A stretch of DNA of 64,000 nt from Desulfitobacterium chlororespirans DSM 11544 (GTDB lineage Bacteria; Bacillota; Desulfitobacteriia; Desulfitobacteriales; Desulfitobacteriaceae). A model generated the notes under the pieces. The model worked only from the letters and a program-made list of their open reading frames with translations. It searched no databases and had not been told where the DNA came from. Of the stretch, positions 1 through 8,840 are shown piece by piece. Location of the stretch: positions 424,858-488,857 of the forward strand of contig NZ_FRDN01000006.1 of assembly GCF_900143285.1 (NCBI RefSeq). Reading direction: 5' to 3'. Position 1 is the stretch's first letter. Every line of letters begins with the position of its first letter. The position numbers and the translations under genes were made by a program.

Positions 1-171
1 GTGGTGGCCGATGAACTGTCCGCAGCGGCCGTGACCCGGGGCATTGATTCCGACCTCCCCCGCACCTCCTACCATCAGGTGCGCTGGAGTACAGCCGACA
101 CGATATTCAGTGTGCTGTTCCTGGTTTTGGCGGCGATTGCTCTGTCCGGCGGGCTGGAGGTGCTGCTATGA
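1..171 (+). CDS. EcfT-type ECF transporter transmembrane protein, C-terminal fragment
   Basis: The frame is open from the first base to a TGA at 169-171, so only the last 56 residues are in the window. The fragment holds an AAAVTRGI segment, which resembles the Ala-Arg-Gly coupling helix of EcfT proteins, and ends in a hydrophobic helix (FSVLFLVLAAIAL). Its stop overlaps the ATG of the double ATPase gene by four bases (ATGA), so the two are translationally coupled. EcfT normally joins the ATPases to a substrate-binding S component in the membrane. The assignment rests mainly on this gene order, because most of the protein lies outside the window. Confidence 0.7.
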   Translation: MVADELSAAAVTRGIDSDLPRTSYHQVRWSTADTIFSVLFLVLAAIALSGGLEVLL

Positions 172-1664
172 TTCGGATGCAGGATGTAAGTTTTCGGTAT
201 GACGGCAGCGGGGAAAATGGGGTGCGGCACATCGACCTGCACATTCCCCAGGGCCAGTGTGTGTTGCTGACCGGGGAAAGCGGCTGCGGGAAAACCACCC
301 TGACTCGGCTGATCAACGGGTTGATTCCCAGTTTCTACAGCGGCGAACTGCATGGACGGGTAACCATAGACGGCCGGCCGCCGGCGGAGTGGAGAATCGA
401 CGAACTTTATACCAGGGTCGGGTCGGTCTTTCAAAACCCGCGCAGCCAGTTTTTCAACCTGGATACCACCGGCGAAATTGCCTTTGGCTGTGAGAATCTG
501 GGTCTCAGCAGGGAGGAGATTCACGCCCGAGTGTGCCAAACTGTCGATCTGCTGCAGATCGGCAGATTGATGGACCGCAATATCTTCTCCCTTTCGGGCG
601 GAGAAAAACAGGCGGTAGCCATCGCCTCCGTCTATGCCATGGGGCCGGATATTTTTGTACTGGATGAACCGTCGGCCAACCTTGATACCCTGGCCACCGG
701 GCAGCTGGCGCAGCTTATCGCTTGCTTGAAAGGGCAGGGGAAAACCGTCGTGATCGCTGAGCATCGTGTGTACTACCTGCGCGGGATCGCCGACCGGGTG
801 CTGTATATGGAAAAAGGCATCCTTAAGCAGGACTGGACGGCGGAGCAGTTTTTCCGGCTGCCGGAAGAAGAACGCCTGGCCAAAGGGCTGCGCGCCGTGG
901 AGCTGGAGAAACTGACAGTCAGCGCTGAACCGGCACTTCCGGCGGAGGATAACGGCTTCCGGGTGGAAAATCTGTCGGTTCGCTACAAGCGACGTGAGCC
1001 GGTGCTGCAAGGCATTACCTGTGAGGCCGCTCCAGGGGAAGTGATCGCTGTGGTGGGGCGAAACGGACAGGGGAAGACCACCCTGGCCCGTTGTCTGTGC
1101 GGGTTGCGCAAGGAAAACGGCGGCCGGGTCCTGCAGGGAGGAAAACCGCTACCCTGTAAAAGGCGGGCGGGAAAGATTTATTTGGTCATGCAGCATTCGG
1201 GCTACCAACTTTTCAGCGACAGCGTGGCGGCGGAGCTGGACCTTCCCCTGCAGAGCTCCGGCAGGGCAGGGAGGGAACTGGGGGATTGGGCACTGGAAAA
1301 GCTGTCCTTGCAAGAGTTCCGCGACCGTCATCCCATGACGCTCTCCGGTGGGCAGAAGCAGCGCCTGGCGATAGCTGCCGGCATTGCCCAGGATGCGGAG
1401 GTGATGATTTTGGATGAGCCTACCAGTGGGCTGGATTTGAAAAATGCGCAGCGGGTCAAAGAAGTGCTGGATCTGCTGAAACACATGGGCAAGAGGATTT
1501 TCGTCATCACCCACGATTACGAATTTTTGCTTGCCGTCTGCACCCGGGTGCTACGGATCGAGGACGGCGCGATCCGGGAGGATTATCCGGTCAACCGCCA
1601 AAACCTGCCCAGGCTGCAGCGTCTTTTTTTGCCTGGTACCGCCCCGCCTGTCGAAAGAATTTGA
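168..1664 (+). CDS. ECF-type ABC transporter ATP-binding protein with two fused ATPase domains
   Basis: This 498-residue protein carries two complete ABC ATPase domains in tandem, equivalent to a fused EcfA-EcfA' pair. The first has Walker A GESGCGKT at 36-43, signature LSGGEKQ at 142-148 and Walker B ending in DEPS near 169. The second has Walker A GRNGQGKT at 297-304, signature LSGGQKQ at 392-398 and Walker B ending in DEPT near 419. No membrane segments are seen, so it is cytosolic and energises uptake through EcfT and the S component. It overlaps the upstream EcfT fragment by 4 bases and lies 71 bases before an MptD-type S component. The transported substrate cannot be read from the sequence. 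Confidence 0.9.
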   Translation: MIRMQDVSFRYDGSGENGVRHIDLHIPQGQCVLLTGESGCGKTTLTRLINGLIPSFYSGELHGRVTIDGRPPAEWRIDELYTRVGSVFQNPRSQFFNLDTTGEIAFGCENLGLSREEIHARVCQTVDLLQIGRLMDRNIFSLSGGEKQAVAIASVYAMGPDIFVLDEPSANLDTLATGQLAQLIACLKGQGKTVVIAEHRVYYLRGIADRVLYMEKGILKQDWTAEQFFRLPEEERLAKGLRAVELEKLTVSAEPALPAEDNGFRVENLSVRYKRREPVLQGITCEAAPGEVIAVVGRNGQGKTTLARCLCGLRKENGGRVLQGGKPLPCKRRAGKIYLVMQHSGYQLFSDSVAAELDLPLQSSGRAGRELGDWALEKLSLQEFRDRHPMTLSGGQKQRLAIAAGIAQDAEVMILDEPTSGLDLKNAQRVKEVLDLLKHMGKRIFVITHDYEFLLAVCTRVLRIEDGAIREDYPVNRQNLPRLQRLFLPGTAPPVERI

Positions 1665-1735
1665 AGGATTTGCAGTGACTTCATGTGTTGGGGAATTTAT
1701 TTTATATTTATTAGAGAGAAAAGAGGTTAATTGCT

Positions 1736-2341
1736 ATGTCCAACTCCCGGAGCAATACCAAATTGGTCAGCCGTGATCTGATCACCATTGCTATTTTTTC
1801 CGTGCTGTTTACCCTTTGCCTTTTTGTCGTGGCCGGTGTGCTGGGAATCTTCCCCCTCACCATGATTTTCTACGGTCTGGTGGGCGGCATTCCCTGCGGT
1901 GTCATTTACATGTATATGCGCGCCAAAATCCCCAAACGGGGGGCGATTGTCCTTCAGGCCCTTTTGGTCGGCATCATTCTCTTCGGTCTGGGGACTATCT
2001 GGACTTTTGCGCTCGGAACAGTGATCGGCGGCCTTCTGGCGGAGGCTATCTCCGCCTCCGGCGCTTACCAAAGCTTTAAGAAAAATACCACCGGCTATAT
2101 TGTTTTTATGGTCTGCCTGTGGTCCGGGCAGATCGCTCCCATGCTGCTGATGAGGGATTACTACCTGGCCTATTCCCTGCAAACGGGCATGTCGGCGGAG
2201 TATATCGATACTATGCTCGGCTTCCTGAGCGCTCCTGTATTTATGGCGGCTCTGATCGGCACCGGGATCGGTGCCTGGCTGGGTGCTCTGCTGGGGCAAA
2301 AGCTGCTGAAAAAGCATTTTGAGAAGGCGGGTATGCTGTAA
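1736..2341 (+). CDS. MptD-family putative ECF transporter S component
   Basis: This 201-residue, very hydrophobic protein has about five to six predicted membrane helices (for example FSVLFTLCLFVVAGVLG near 22-38 and GIILFGLGTIWTF in the middle). Size, composition and position directly after EcfT and a double EcfA fit the MptD-type S components, which give substrate specificity to ECF importers. The ATG at 1736 is preceded by an AGAGG ribosome site at a workable distance. Proteins of this family are commonly found beside pairs of exporter-fold ABC proteins, and a decayed copy of such an ABC gene lies just downstream. The substrate is unknown. Confidence 0.75.
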   Translation: MSNSRSNTKLVSRDLITIAIFSVLFTLCLFVVAGVLGIFPLTMIFYGLVGGIPCGVIYMYMRAKIPKRGAIVLQALLVGIILFGLGTIWTFALGTVIGGLLAEAISASGAYQSFKKNTTGYIVFMVCLWSGQIAPMLLMRDYYLAYSLQTGMSAEYIDTMLGFLSAPVFMAALIGTGIGAWLGALLGQKLLKKHFEKAGML

Positions 2342-2383
2342 AACGGCAAAGTATTGAAATGAAGAATAAAATCCCATCATCTC

Positions 2384-2865
2384 CACCAAAGAGGCAATTA
2401 CCTCAAGCGTTTTCCGATGGGTTATTTCAGCGACGGAAATATTGGCAATATCACTTCGGCAATCACAGTTGATCTTCTTTTCGTGGAAGAACACGGTATG
2501 GCAGCAGGCAGTCCGCAATTCGTCAGCAGCAATCGGCGGAGCTTACGGACTCTGTTTTGGAGTATGTAAAGGGAATCGCCGTCATCAAAGCCTTTCATAT
2601 GCACGGAGATAAGGCAAAGCGCATCAAAGATACGATCGGGGGTACCTGTAGGCGCGCAATCACCTATGAAGAAACGTTTGTTGTGCCCAACTCCGCATAT
2701 CAGCTTTGCTTTTCGTTTGGTGTTGCGGTCATGGTGTTTCTGATTGTTGTTCGTTATCTTTATGGAAGTATCGGATTACCGGTTACCATGATGCTCTTGG
2801 TTTATGCCAGTTTTCCTAGGCGCGTTGCTGTTTCGCCAATTGGTGATTTTCAGGCATGCCTGTAA
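2384..2865 (+). pseudogene. Remnant of an exporter-fold ABC transporter permease/ATPase
   Basis: Two short pieces in different frames match one ABC half-transporter. Piece one (about 2390-2480) reads LKRFPMGYFSDGNIGNITSA. It parallels LKYMPMGYFNSHSLGHITAA in the intact minus-strand ABC protein at 11527-13275. Piece two (2521-2840) contains SVLEYVKGIAVIKAFHMHGDKA, parallel to AVLEYIQGMSVVKAFHLDKQA in the same protein, and runs into the next membrane helices. The stretch between the pieces is missing, the frames differ by one, and the whole ATPase domain is absent. It therefore cannot make a working transporter. Its location right after the S component suggests the ECF locus once continued into an ABC pair. 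Confidence 0.8.
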
Positions 2866-2881
2866 TGGAACAGTAAAAATG

Positions 2882-2890
2882 TGGTATAAT
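2882..2890 (+). promoter_or_regulatory. Extended -10 promoter for the Fic gene
   Basis: A TGG sits directly before a perfect TATAAT (2885-2890), forming an extended -10 element 28 bases upstream of the TTG start of the Fic gene. No good -35 hexamer is seen 17 bases upstream, which is typical for extended -10 promoters. Confidence 0.55.
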
Positions 2891-2917
2891 AATAATTCAA
2901 GAAAGGGGGGAACGCCC

Positions 2918-3715
2918 TTGGCACGATATGAACAAGCGGTCGAGCTGTGGCGCTCTTATAAGGTCGAATCCATCGCCGCTCTGGATCAATATTTGGGCAG
3001 CTTCCGCATTCTGTTTGCCTATCATTCCGGCAGGATTGAGAATGCCGAAATTACCTATCGCGATACCAGAGAGATTTTTGAAAACGGCAAGGTGAACAAT
3101 TACACTGGCAACCCCCGCGCTTTGTTCGAGCAGCAAAACCAGAAGCAATGCTATGAATTTCTCAAAGAGAAAATCGTCGTCAAGGAGCCTCCGAGTGTAA
3201 ATCTCGTCAAGGAGATCCACCTGATTCTCGCCGCGGGAACCTATGACGAGCGGCGGTATATTGAAAATAAAGAACGCCCAGGCGAATTTAAAAAGCATGA
3301 CTATGTCACCGGTATCCACGAGGTTGGCTCCGCAGCCGGTGAGGTAGAAGTCGATTTGGCTGAGCTTATGGAAGAAGTCTGTGCCTTTGAGGGAAAAGAT
3401 GTTCTCAAAGCGGCGGCGTATCTTCACGCACGGTTTGAGTACATCCATCCCTTTGCCGACGGCAACGGACGGGTCGGCAGGACGCTTATGAATTATTTCC
3501 TCATGATCCACGAGCACCCGCCCCTCATCATATACGATGAGGACAAAGGGTTGTATTATGAGTGCCTGCAGAAATATGACGAAACGGAAGATCTGAATTC
3601 GCTCTATGAATTCCTCCGGTATGAAACGGAAAAAACATGGATGAAGGCGCTGGAGCTGCAAGAAGGTGTCAAGAAAGAGCGCAGGGGACTCACTGATTTG
3701 ATCCAGGATCGGTAG
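2918..3715 (+). CDS. Fic/DOC-family protein with built-in inhibitory motif
   Basis: This 265-residue protein is a probable AMP (or other nucleotide) transferase that modifies target proteins on hydroxyl side chains. The Fic core motif HPFADGNGR is present at 177-185, with the catalytic histidine and the anion-binding glycines. SGRIEN at 37-42 fits the (S/T)xxxE(G/N) inhibitory helix of class II Fic proteins, whose glutamate blocks productive ATP binding. The enzyme is therefore probably self-inhibited and does not need a separate antitoxin. The TTG at 2918 was chosen because an AAAGGGGGG ribosome site ends seven bases upstream; a longer open frame to 2804 lacks such a site. No partner gene is adjacent. 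Confidence 0.88.
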   Translation: MARYEQAVELWRSYKVESIAALDQYLGSFRILFAYHSGRIENAEITYRDTREIFENGKVNNYTGNPRALFEQQNQKQCYEFLKEKIVVKEPPSVNLVKEIHLILAAGTYDERRYIENKERPGEFKKHDYVTGIHEVGSAAGEVEVDLAELMEEVCAFEGKDVLKAAAYLHARFEYIHPFADGNGRVGRTLMNYFLMIHEHPPLIIYDEDKGLYYECLQKYDETEDLNSLYEFLRYETEKTWMKALELQEGVKKERRGLTDLIQDR

Positions 3716-3898
3716 TCAGCTGAATATCCAAACACAAAGGCCATCTATCTCATCATTTACGATCTTCTCATGATCCGGTGGAATATATTATGTGAAAAGA
3801 GAAAAAACAGCGGGAAGTATTTTTGACAAGCAGATACGGCGCTTTGTCATGTGAAAAGCAAAGGAAAAAAACGATATGGGCATTTATGGTCCTGATAG

Positions 3899-3936
3899 AA
3901 AAGCCTTGATTTTTATTTTCAAAGGCTTTTTATTTT
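3899..3936 (+). terminator. Rho-independent terminator
   Basis: AAAAGCCTTGA at 3899-3909 pairs with TCAAAGGCTTTT at 3919-3930 (one bulged base), followed by a T-rich tract. It lies about 180 bases after the Fic stop and before the XRE gene. The rest of 3716-4084 shows no gene. Confidence 0.65.
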
Positions 3937-3963
3937 TATATTCCTGTGGCAAAATATCGCATA

Positions 3964-4029
3964 GGTTGATTTATTCAACCATTATCAACTTCTAATCCAT
4001 TGATTTTTTGCCCGCCGGTTATCTAAAAT
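3964..4029 (+). promoter_or_regulatory. Promoter and small palindrome upstream of the XRE gene
   Basis: TTGATT at 4000-4005 and TAAAAT at 4024-4029 are spaced by 18 bases and form a plausible sigma-A promoter about 55 bases before the XRE start. Upstream, GGTTGA (3964-3969) and TCAACC (3975-3980) form a short inverted repeat that could be an operator. Neither has been tested. Confidence 0.4.
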
Positions 4030-4084
4030 ATAAACAAGGGCAGGTAGTTTGAAAAATTATTTTCGCCGAAAGGAATGACAGGGA

Positions 4085-5200
4085 ATGACCATGAAGGAAA
4101 TCAATATCGCAAAGGTGTTGCTGAAAAAACGCAAGGAAAAAGGCATCACGCAGGATGAGCTGGCTGATTTCATCGGAGTTACCAAGGCCTCCGTCTCAAA
4201 ATGGGAAACCGGGCAGAGTTATCCCGATGTAACCTTCCTTCCGCGGTTGGCCGCCTATTTTAACATCAGCATTGACGAACTGATGGCTTATGAACCGCAA
4301 ATGGCAAAGGAAGAGATTCGGAAGCTGTATCGGAGACTGTCGGCTGATTTTGCCGCAAAACCTTTTGATACAGTAATGGATGACTGCCGCCAGGTTATTC
4401 ATAAATACTATTCATGCTTTCCACTGCTGCTGCAAATGGGTATGCTTATGGTCAACCATGCCGAACTGCAGAAGGACCCGCAGCAATCAGCATCTTTGCT
4501 GGAAGAAGCCAAGGTTTTGTTTATCCGGGTCAGGCAGGAAAGCGGCGATGTATCGCTGACAAAGCAGGCCTTGTTTATGGAGGCTCTGTGCAGCCTTGCC
4601 ACCAATGACCCCAATGCCGCGTTGGAGCTGTTGGACGGAACAGTCGCCCCGGCCCTGCCGCCCGAATCAATTTTGGCATCCGCTTATCAAATGACGGGAC
4701 GCATTGACGAGGCAAAATCTGTTTTGCAGGTCGGAATTTATCAGAACATCGTCGTTCTGTTTAATTTTCTCCCCGCTTACCTTGGGCTGTGTACGGATGC
4801 CCCTGAGAAATTCGAAGAGGTACTGCGGCGCGCGCTGCATATGGCTGAAGTATTTGATCTGAAGCGCCTGCATCCCGGCGTTCTGGTCGGTATTTACATC
4901 TCTGCCGCCCAGGGTTATCTTATGCAGGGCAATCACGGCAAGGCCCTTGATATGCTGCAGCAATATACTGAGCTGGTAACAGGCAATATATACCCCCTAA
5001 GCCTGCACGGCGACGATTTTTTTGACCTGCTTGAAAGATGGCTGGATAAGCTTGACCTGGGAACCGACCTGCCGCGGGACGAAAAGACAATCCGGCAGAG
5101 CATGGCCAATGGGATCGTTTGTAATCCGGTTTTTTCAGTGCTTTCAGATGAGCCGCGTTTTCGGAGCATCACTGAAAAGCTACAAAATAATTGTCAATAA
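4085..5200 (+). CDS. XRE-family transcriptional regulator with large C-terminal sensor region
   Basis: The first 60 residues form a Cro/C1-type helix-turn-helix (GITQDELADFIGVTKASVSK, then WETG), the usual DNA-binding unit of XRE regulators. The remaining 310 residues are mostly helical and contain repeated alpha-helical segments of the kind seen in TPR-like sensor domains, but no named ligand motif is visible. The 371-residue length fits the family of XRE regulators with TPR-like tails. The ATG at 4085 follows a GGAATGACAGGG ribosome site. The CPBP protease gene starts 29 bases after its stop in the same direction, so they probably form one transcription unit. Confidence 0.82.
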   Translation: MTMKEINIAKVLLKKRKEKGITQDELADFIGVTKASVSKWETGQSYPDVTFLPRLAAYFNISIDELMAYEPQMAKEEIRKLYRRLSADFAAKPFDTVMDDCRQVIHKYYSCFPLLLQMGMLMVNHAELQKDPQQSASLLEEAKVLFIRVRQESGDVSLTKQALFMEALCSLATNDPNAALELLDGTVAPALPPESILASAYQMTGRIDEAKSVLQVGIYQNIVVLFNFLPAYLGLCTDAPEKFEEVLRRALHMAEVFDLKRLHPGVLVGIYISAAQGYLMQGNHGKALDMLQQYTELVTGNIYPLSLHGDDFFDLLERWLDKLDLGTDLPRDEKTIRQSMANGIVCNPVFSVLSDEPRFRSITEKLQNNCQ

Positions 5201-5229
5201 CACTATCGGTCAGGAGGCGGAATAACTCT

Positions 5230-6123
5230 ATGGAACAAGAGAAATCGGCAGCAAAAAAGCGTCTTATTATCTTTGTCGCCCTTACAATGGGCATCAGCTG
5301 GCTGGTGTTTCTGCTGATCCCCATCTGCGGACTAACCTACGGCAGTGGCTGGGCGGTCATATTGTTGGCAGCGGCTATGTTTATTCCCGCATTATGTAAT
5401 ATATTGACACGGTTTATAACCAAAGAAGGTTTTGGCAATATGTATCTGAAGCCGAATTTTAAAGGGAATGGGAAACGCTATCTGCTGATCTATTTCGGCC
5501 CGACAGTTTTATTGTTTTTGAGTGCAGCCTTCTATTTTCTGATCTTTCCCGGCTCGTTTGATACGGAGCTTGCCATTTTAACAGAATTGACTGAGCCAGG
5601 TTCTGCGGCCGGACTGTCCCCAGTCACGCTGCTGATTGTCCAGGTTCTGATGGTGCTGCTCATTGGTCCGGTTATCAACATCATTCCCACACTGGGTGAA
5701 GAACTTGGCTGGAGAGGGTATCTTCTTCCCAAATTGAGGGGATTCTTCTCCGACAGGGCGGCGTTAACGATTACGGGCGTAATCTGGGGAATTTGGCATT
5801 TGCCTATTATCGCTATGGGGCATAATTACGGGACCGGTTATTGGGGCTATCCATGGCTGGGTATCCTGGCCATGATTGTATTCTGTGTCGTTCTGGGGAT
5901 TATTGAAGGCTATGCATTCATTAAGCTGGGCAGCGTTATTCCGGCAGCCATGATTCATTCCGTGGTAAATGCCGGCGCAGCGTTTCCCATCTACCTTGCA
6001 AAAGACGGGTATAATACCCTGCTTGGCCCGGCGATCACCGGACTGATCGGCGGACTTCCGTTTATTGCTTTGGCTCTTGTACTGTTTCTCAAATGCACCC
6101 GGCAACGGCCTCACATCCAGTAA
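5230..6123 (+). CDS. CPBP-family intramembrane metalloprotease
   Basis: This 297-residue membrane protein has about eight hydrophobic segments and the three CPBP (Abi/CAAX protease) motifs: EELGWR near 157-162, WGIWH near 186-190, and HSVVN near 243-247. These place two glutamates and two histidines for a metal-dependent peptide-bond hydrolase in the membrane. The ATG at 5230 follows an AGGAGG site at 5211-5216; the longer frame from a TTG at 5191 lacks this. The gene follows the XRE regulator closely. Bacterial CPBP proteases are often linked to bacteriocin self-immunity or maturation, but no bacteriocin gene is visible here. Confidence 0.87.
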   Translation: MEQEKSAAKKRLIIFVALTMGISWLVFLLIPICGLTYGSGWAVILLAAAMFIPALCNILTRFITKEGFGNMYLKPNFKGNGKRYLLIYFGPTVLLFLSAAFYFLIFPGSFDTELAILTELTEPGSAAGLSPVTLLIVQVLMVLLIGPVINIIPTLGEELGWRGYLLPKLRGFFSDRAALTITGVIWGIWHLPIIAMGHNYGTGYWGYPWLGILAMIVFCVVLGIIEGYAFIKLGSVIPAAMIHSVVNAGAAFPIYLAKDGYNTLLGPAITGLIGGLPFIALALVLFLKCTRQRPHIQ

Positions 6124-6180
6124 GCAAAAGTGCCGGCTTGCGGGAAAATATTGAAAGCAGCAATTATGCGTATTGGCTGC

Positions 6181-6219
6181 AAAAAAGCCGCTTGCTCTGG
6201 CATCAAGAGAGCAAGCGGC
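6181..6219 (-). terminator. Bidirectional terminator between convergent CPBP and importer genes
   Basis: GCCGCTTGCTCT at 6187-6198 pairs perfectly with AGAGCAAGCGGC at 6208-6219. On the minus strand it is followed by six T (6181-6186), so it is a canonical terminator for the long minus-strand operon. Read on the plus strand it is followed by an A/T-rich tract and may also stop CPBP transcripts. Confidence 0.85.
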
Positions 6220-6246
6220 AAATTTATTTGGCAAATTAGCGGTTGC

Positions 6247-7902
6247 CTATTGGCTGAGGGCAATGCCCGCCACGTTTACCCAGGACGGCTGGCTGCCGAA
6301 GGTGTAATCGGCGATGACGTCACCGTTGAATACGGCAATCTCATTCAGGTAGGTGACCGGAACCAGCACCCCGTCCCGGTGGGCGGTTTCCAGGGCGTAA
6401 TGGAAGCCGGCCCGGATATTGTCTTCCCCCACCAGGCTTAAGAGGCCGCCGGTAAGCTCGTAGGCCTCGTGGTAGCTCAGGCTGGGCAGGGCCTTGGATA
6501 CCATGGGGTCGGTGGAAAAGGAAAATTTGCTGTAATCCAGGTTGGGGTTCATGTTGGCCACAAAGGTAAAGGGGTCGTACAGGATGCCGTAGCTTTCATA
6601 GTAAGTCAGGGTGTAGTCGCCGGCGCTGTAGATATCGCTGTAAAAGGCCATCAGCTCCAGGCCGGTCAACGTAACTTCCATCCCGATGTCTTTCAGGTTG
6701 GCCTGAATGGCTAAGGCTGTCTGGTCATTGGTGGCATTGGCGACATATTTCAGCTCCGCCCCTAACCTCTGTCCGTTCTTTTCCAGAATACCGTCGCCGT
6801 CGCTGTCCGCCCAGCCCGCTTCCGTAAGCAGTGTTTGGGCCTTGGCGGGGTTATAATCGTAAGGAGTTACAGCAATATCGCAATAAGGAAGGGCGGTATC
6901 CATAATGGTATCCGCCGCGGTTTTCAGGCCGCCGAACAGGTTCTCGGCCAGGCCTTTTTTATCGACGGCGTGCTGGACGGCCTGCCGCACCTTAAGATCG
7001 TCAAAGGGCGCGGCTGTGGTGTTTTGGGCCAGGAACTCGGTCAGCACGTTCACCCCGGAGACTTTGCCGGTGTACTGAGCGGATTTATCCAATTCCAGAT
7101 AGGCGCTGTAGGAGATATTGTCCGTGCCGGAGATAAAATCCACCTCGTCGTTGCGCAGTGCCAGCACCTTGGCCTCATTGTCCGGAATCACCTTGACGGT
7201 GAAGGCATCCACCGGGGGCTTCTCACCGTGATAATAAGGATTGCGGACAAAGGTGTATTCCCGGTGGTCTTTGGTGTCGCCTGCGTACATATAGGGGCCT
7301 GTGCCGAAGGTGGCGGTGGCCAGCGCCTCGGCGAAGGTGCCGTCCTCCTGGAAGGCGGCGGCAGCCATGATGCCCCGCGGCATGACCATGGCCAGGTTGA
7401 TCAGGGTGGCGAAGTAAGGCCGCTGGAGGTGAATTTCCAGTACATGCTCATCTACGGCAACGACTTCTTCGATCAGGCTGTTCAGCAGCCCATAGTTGAT
7501 GCCGTGCACGCCGAGGATGGTATTGAAATTGTCCAGATTCAATTTGACAACCTCCGCGGTAAGATCGCTGCCGTCGGAGAATTTGACGCCCTGGCGGAGG
7601 CTGAAGGTGTAAACGAGCCCGTCGTCGGAAACCTGCCAGCTTTCCGCCAGACCGGGGGTAATTTTCCCGTTGTCGTAATTGACGAGGGTTTCATAAAAGT
7701 TGCCGATGTAATAATAGTAGGAAAAGGAATTGCCCTGCTGGGGCCCGTAAATGGAAGCAAAGCCGCCCAGGAAGTTGGAGCTTTCCGCAATGGTAATGGT
7801 TTGGGGCTTGCTTATACCGGACGCCGGGGCGGAGGTGCAGCCCGCCGCGGGCATGATCGCCAGGAGCAGGGCCAGAAGCAGGACCGGGAGTCTTTTGTTC
7901 AT
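6247..7902 (-). CDS. Family 5 extracellular substrate-binding lipoprotein (Nik/Opp/Dpp type)
   Basis: This 551-residue lipoprotein captures peptide, nickel or metal-chelate ligands outside the membrane for the importer encoded just upstream. The signal peptide (MNKRLPVLLL start) ends in lipobox AAGC with the lipidated cysteine at residue 22. The mature part has the family 5 pattern, including GLAESWQVSDDGLVYTFSLR and YDYNPAKAQTLL. ATG 7902 was chosen because AGAGGAGAG lies just upstream; the frame extends further but without a ribosome site. It is the last gene of the operon and ends at a strong terminator. The exact ligand cannot be told from the sequence. Confidence 0.9.
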   Translation of the reverse strand: MNKRLPVLLLALLLAIMPAAGCTSAPASGISKPQTITIAESSNFLGGFASIYGPQQGNSFSYYYYIGNFYETLVNYDNGKITPGLAESWQVSDDGLVYTFSLRQGVKFSDGSDLTAEVVKLNLDNFNTILGVHGINYGLLNSLIEEVVAVDEHVLEIHLQRPYFATLINLAMVMPRGIMAAAAFQEDGTFAEALATATFGTGPYMYAGDTKDHREYTFVRNPYYHGEKPPVDAFTVKVIPDNEAKVLALRNDEVDFISGTDNISYSAYLELDKSAQYTGKVSGVNVLTEFLAQNTTAAPFDDLKVRQAVQHAVDKKGLAENLFGGLKTAADTIMDTALPYCDIAVTPYDYNPAKAQTLLTEAGWADSDGDGILEKNGQRLGAELKYVANATNDQTALAIQANLKDIGMEVTLTGLELMAFYSDIYSAGDYTLTYYESYGILYDPFTFVANMNPNLDYSKFSFSTDPMVSKALPSLSYHEAYELTGGLLSLVGEDNIRAGFHYALETAHRDGVLVPVTYLNEIAVFNGDVIADYTFGSQPSWVNVAGIALSQ

Positions 7903-8054
7903 ACCAATCTCTCCTCTTGTGCGCACGTTGTGCGCTTCATTTAATCAATTAGAATCTGCTCTTGCATACCCGTTATTTGGCAGAACTTCATTAGCCCGTA
8001 TACATCAAATGAATTCTTATGAATGCTTGCCGGTAAATTTGCCAAACGGCAGGC

Positions 8055-8840
8055 TCAGGGCAGAGCCTGCCGTTTGGCAAGCAGCGCCCCCACCAGCTGT
8101 TGGGAATAGGGATGGCGGAAATCATGATACCCCTGGATGTTTTCTGCTTTTTCCACGATCTTGCCGTCTTTCATGACCAGGATGTGCTGGGAGGCGTACA
8201 GGGCGACCTCCAGATCGTGGGTCACCAGCAGATAGCTGCAGCGGATCTCCTCTTTCAGGGCGAGGAGCAGGTCCAGAATCTGCTTGCGCAGGGTAACGTC
8301 CAGGCCGCTGATGGATTCATCGAAAATAATCAGTCTGGGAGAAACACCGATGGCCCGGGCGATGCAGACCCGCTTTTGCTGACCGCCGCTGAGTTCATGG
8401 GGATAACGCCCCAGGATCTCAGCCGCCAGACCTACCCGCCCCAGCAGCTGGCCGGCCCGTTCCCTTTGTTCGTTCCTGCTCAGGCCGAGCAGGTTTTTTA
8501 ATGGTTCCGCCAGGATCTGAGCAATGGTTTGCCGCGGGTCCAGGGAGCTTTGCCCGTCCTGCAGGACCAGCTGGACGTCCCGGCGCTTCTGCCGCAATTC
8601 CCGGGCATTGTAAGTCCGGATGGGTCTGCCATCCAGCAGCAGCTGGCCGCCGGTCGGTCTTTCCACGTAAGCCAGCAGGCGGGAAAGGGTGCTTTTGCCG
8701 CTGCCGCTCTCACCCACCAAAGCATAAACCGTATTTTCCTCCAGCTGGAGAGATAGGCCGTCCACCGCCAGGCAGGTATGTTTGGGTCCAAAGGTGCCTT
8801 GGGCCGTGTACTGTTTGCTGAGGTCAACCGCTTTGAGCAT
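8055..8840 (-). CDS. Nik/Opp-type ABC importer ATP-binding protein (second ATPase)
   Basis: A 261-residue ABC ATPase with Walker A GESGSGKS at 43-50, signature LSGGQQKR, and Walker B IIFDES. It belongs to the OppF/NikE group and would pair with the neighbouring ATPase to drive import. The Walker B end has Ser where Pro follows in the usual DEP motif (DESISGLD), a variation that occurs in NikE proteins. It overlaps the upstream ATPase gene by 17 bases, and the binding-protein gene follows after 150 bases, so all are one operon. Confidence 0.9.
   Translation of the reverse strand: MLKAVDLSKQYTAQGTFGPKHTCLAVDGLSLQLEENTVYALVGESGSGKSTLSRLLAYVERPTGGQLLLDGRPIRTYNARELRQKRRDVQLVLQDGQSSLDPRQTIAQILAEPLKNLLGLSRNEQRERAGQLLGRVGLAAEILGRYPHELSGGQQKRVCIARAIGVSPRLIIFDESISGLDVTLRKQILDLLLALKEEIRCSYLLVTHDLEVALYASQHILVMKDGKIVEKAENIQGYHDFRHPYSQQLVGALLAKRQALP

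Noticed and set aside
6835..7944. A 369-codon plus-strand open frame opposite the binding-protein gene
   Set aside because: It is the antisense of a well-supported lipoprotein gene in GC-rich DNA, has no ribosome site and no protein-like pattern.
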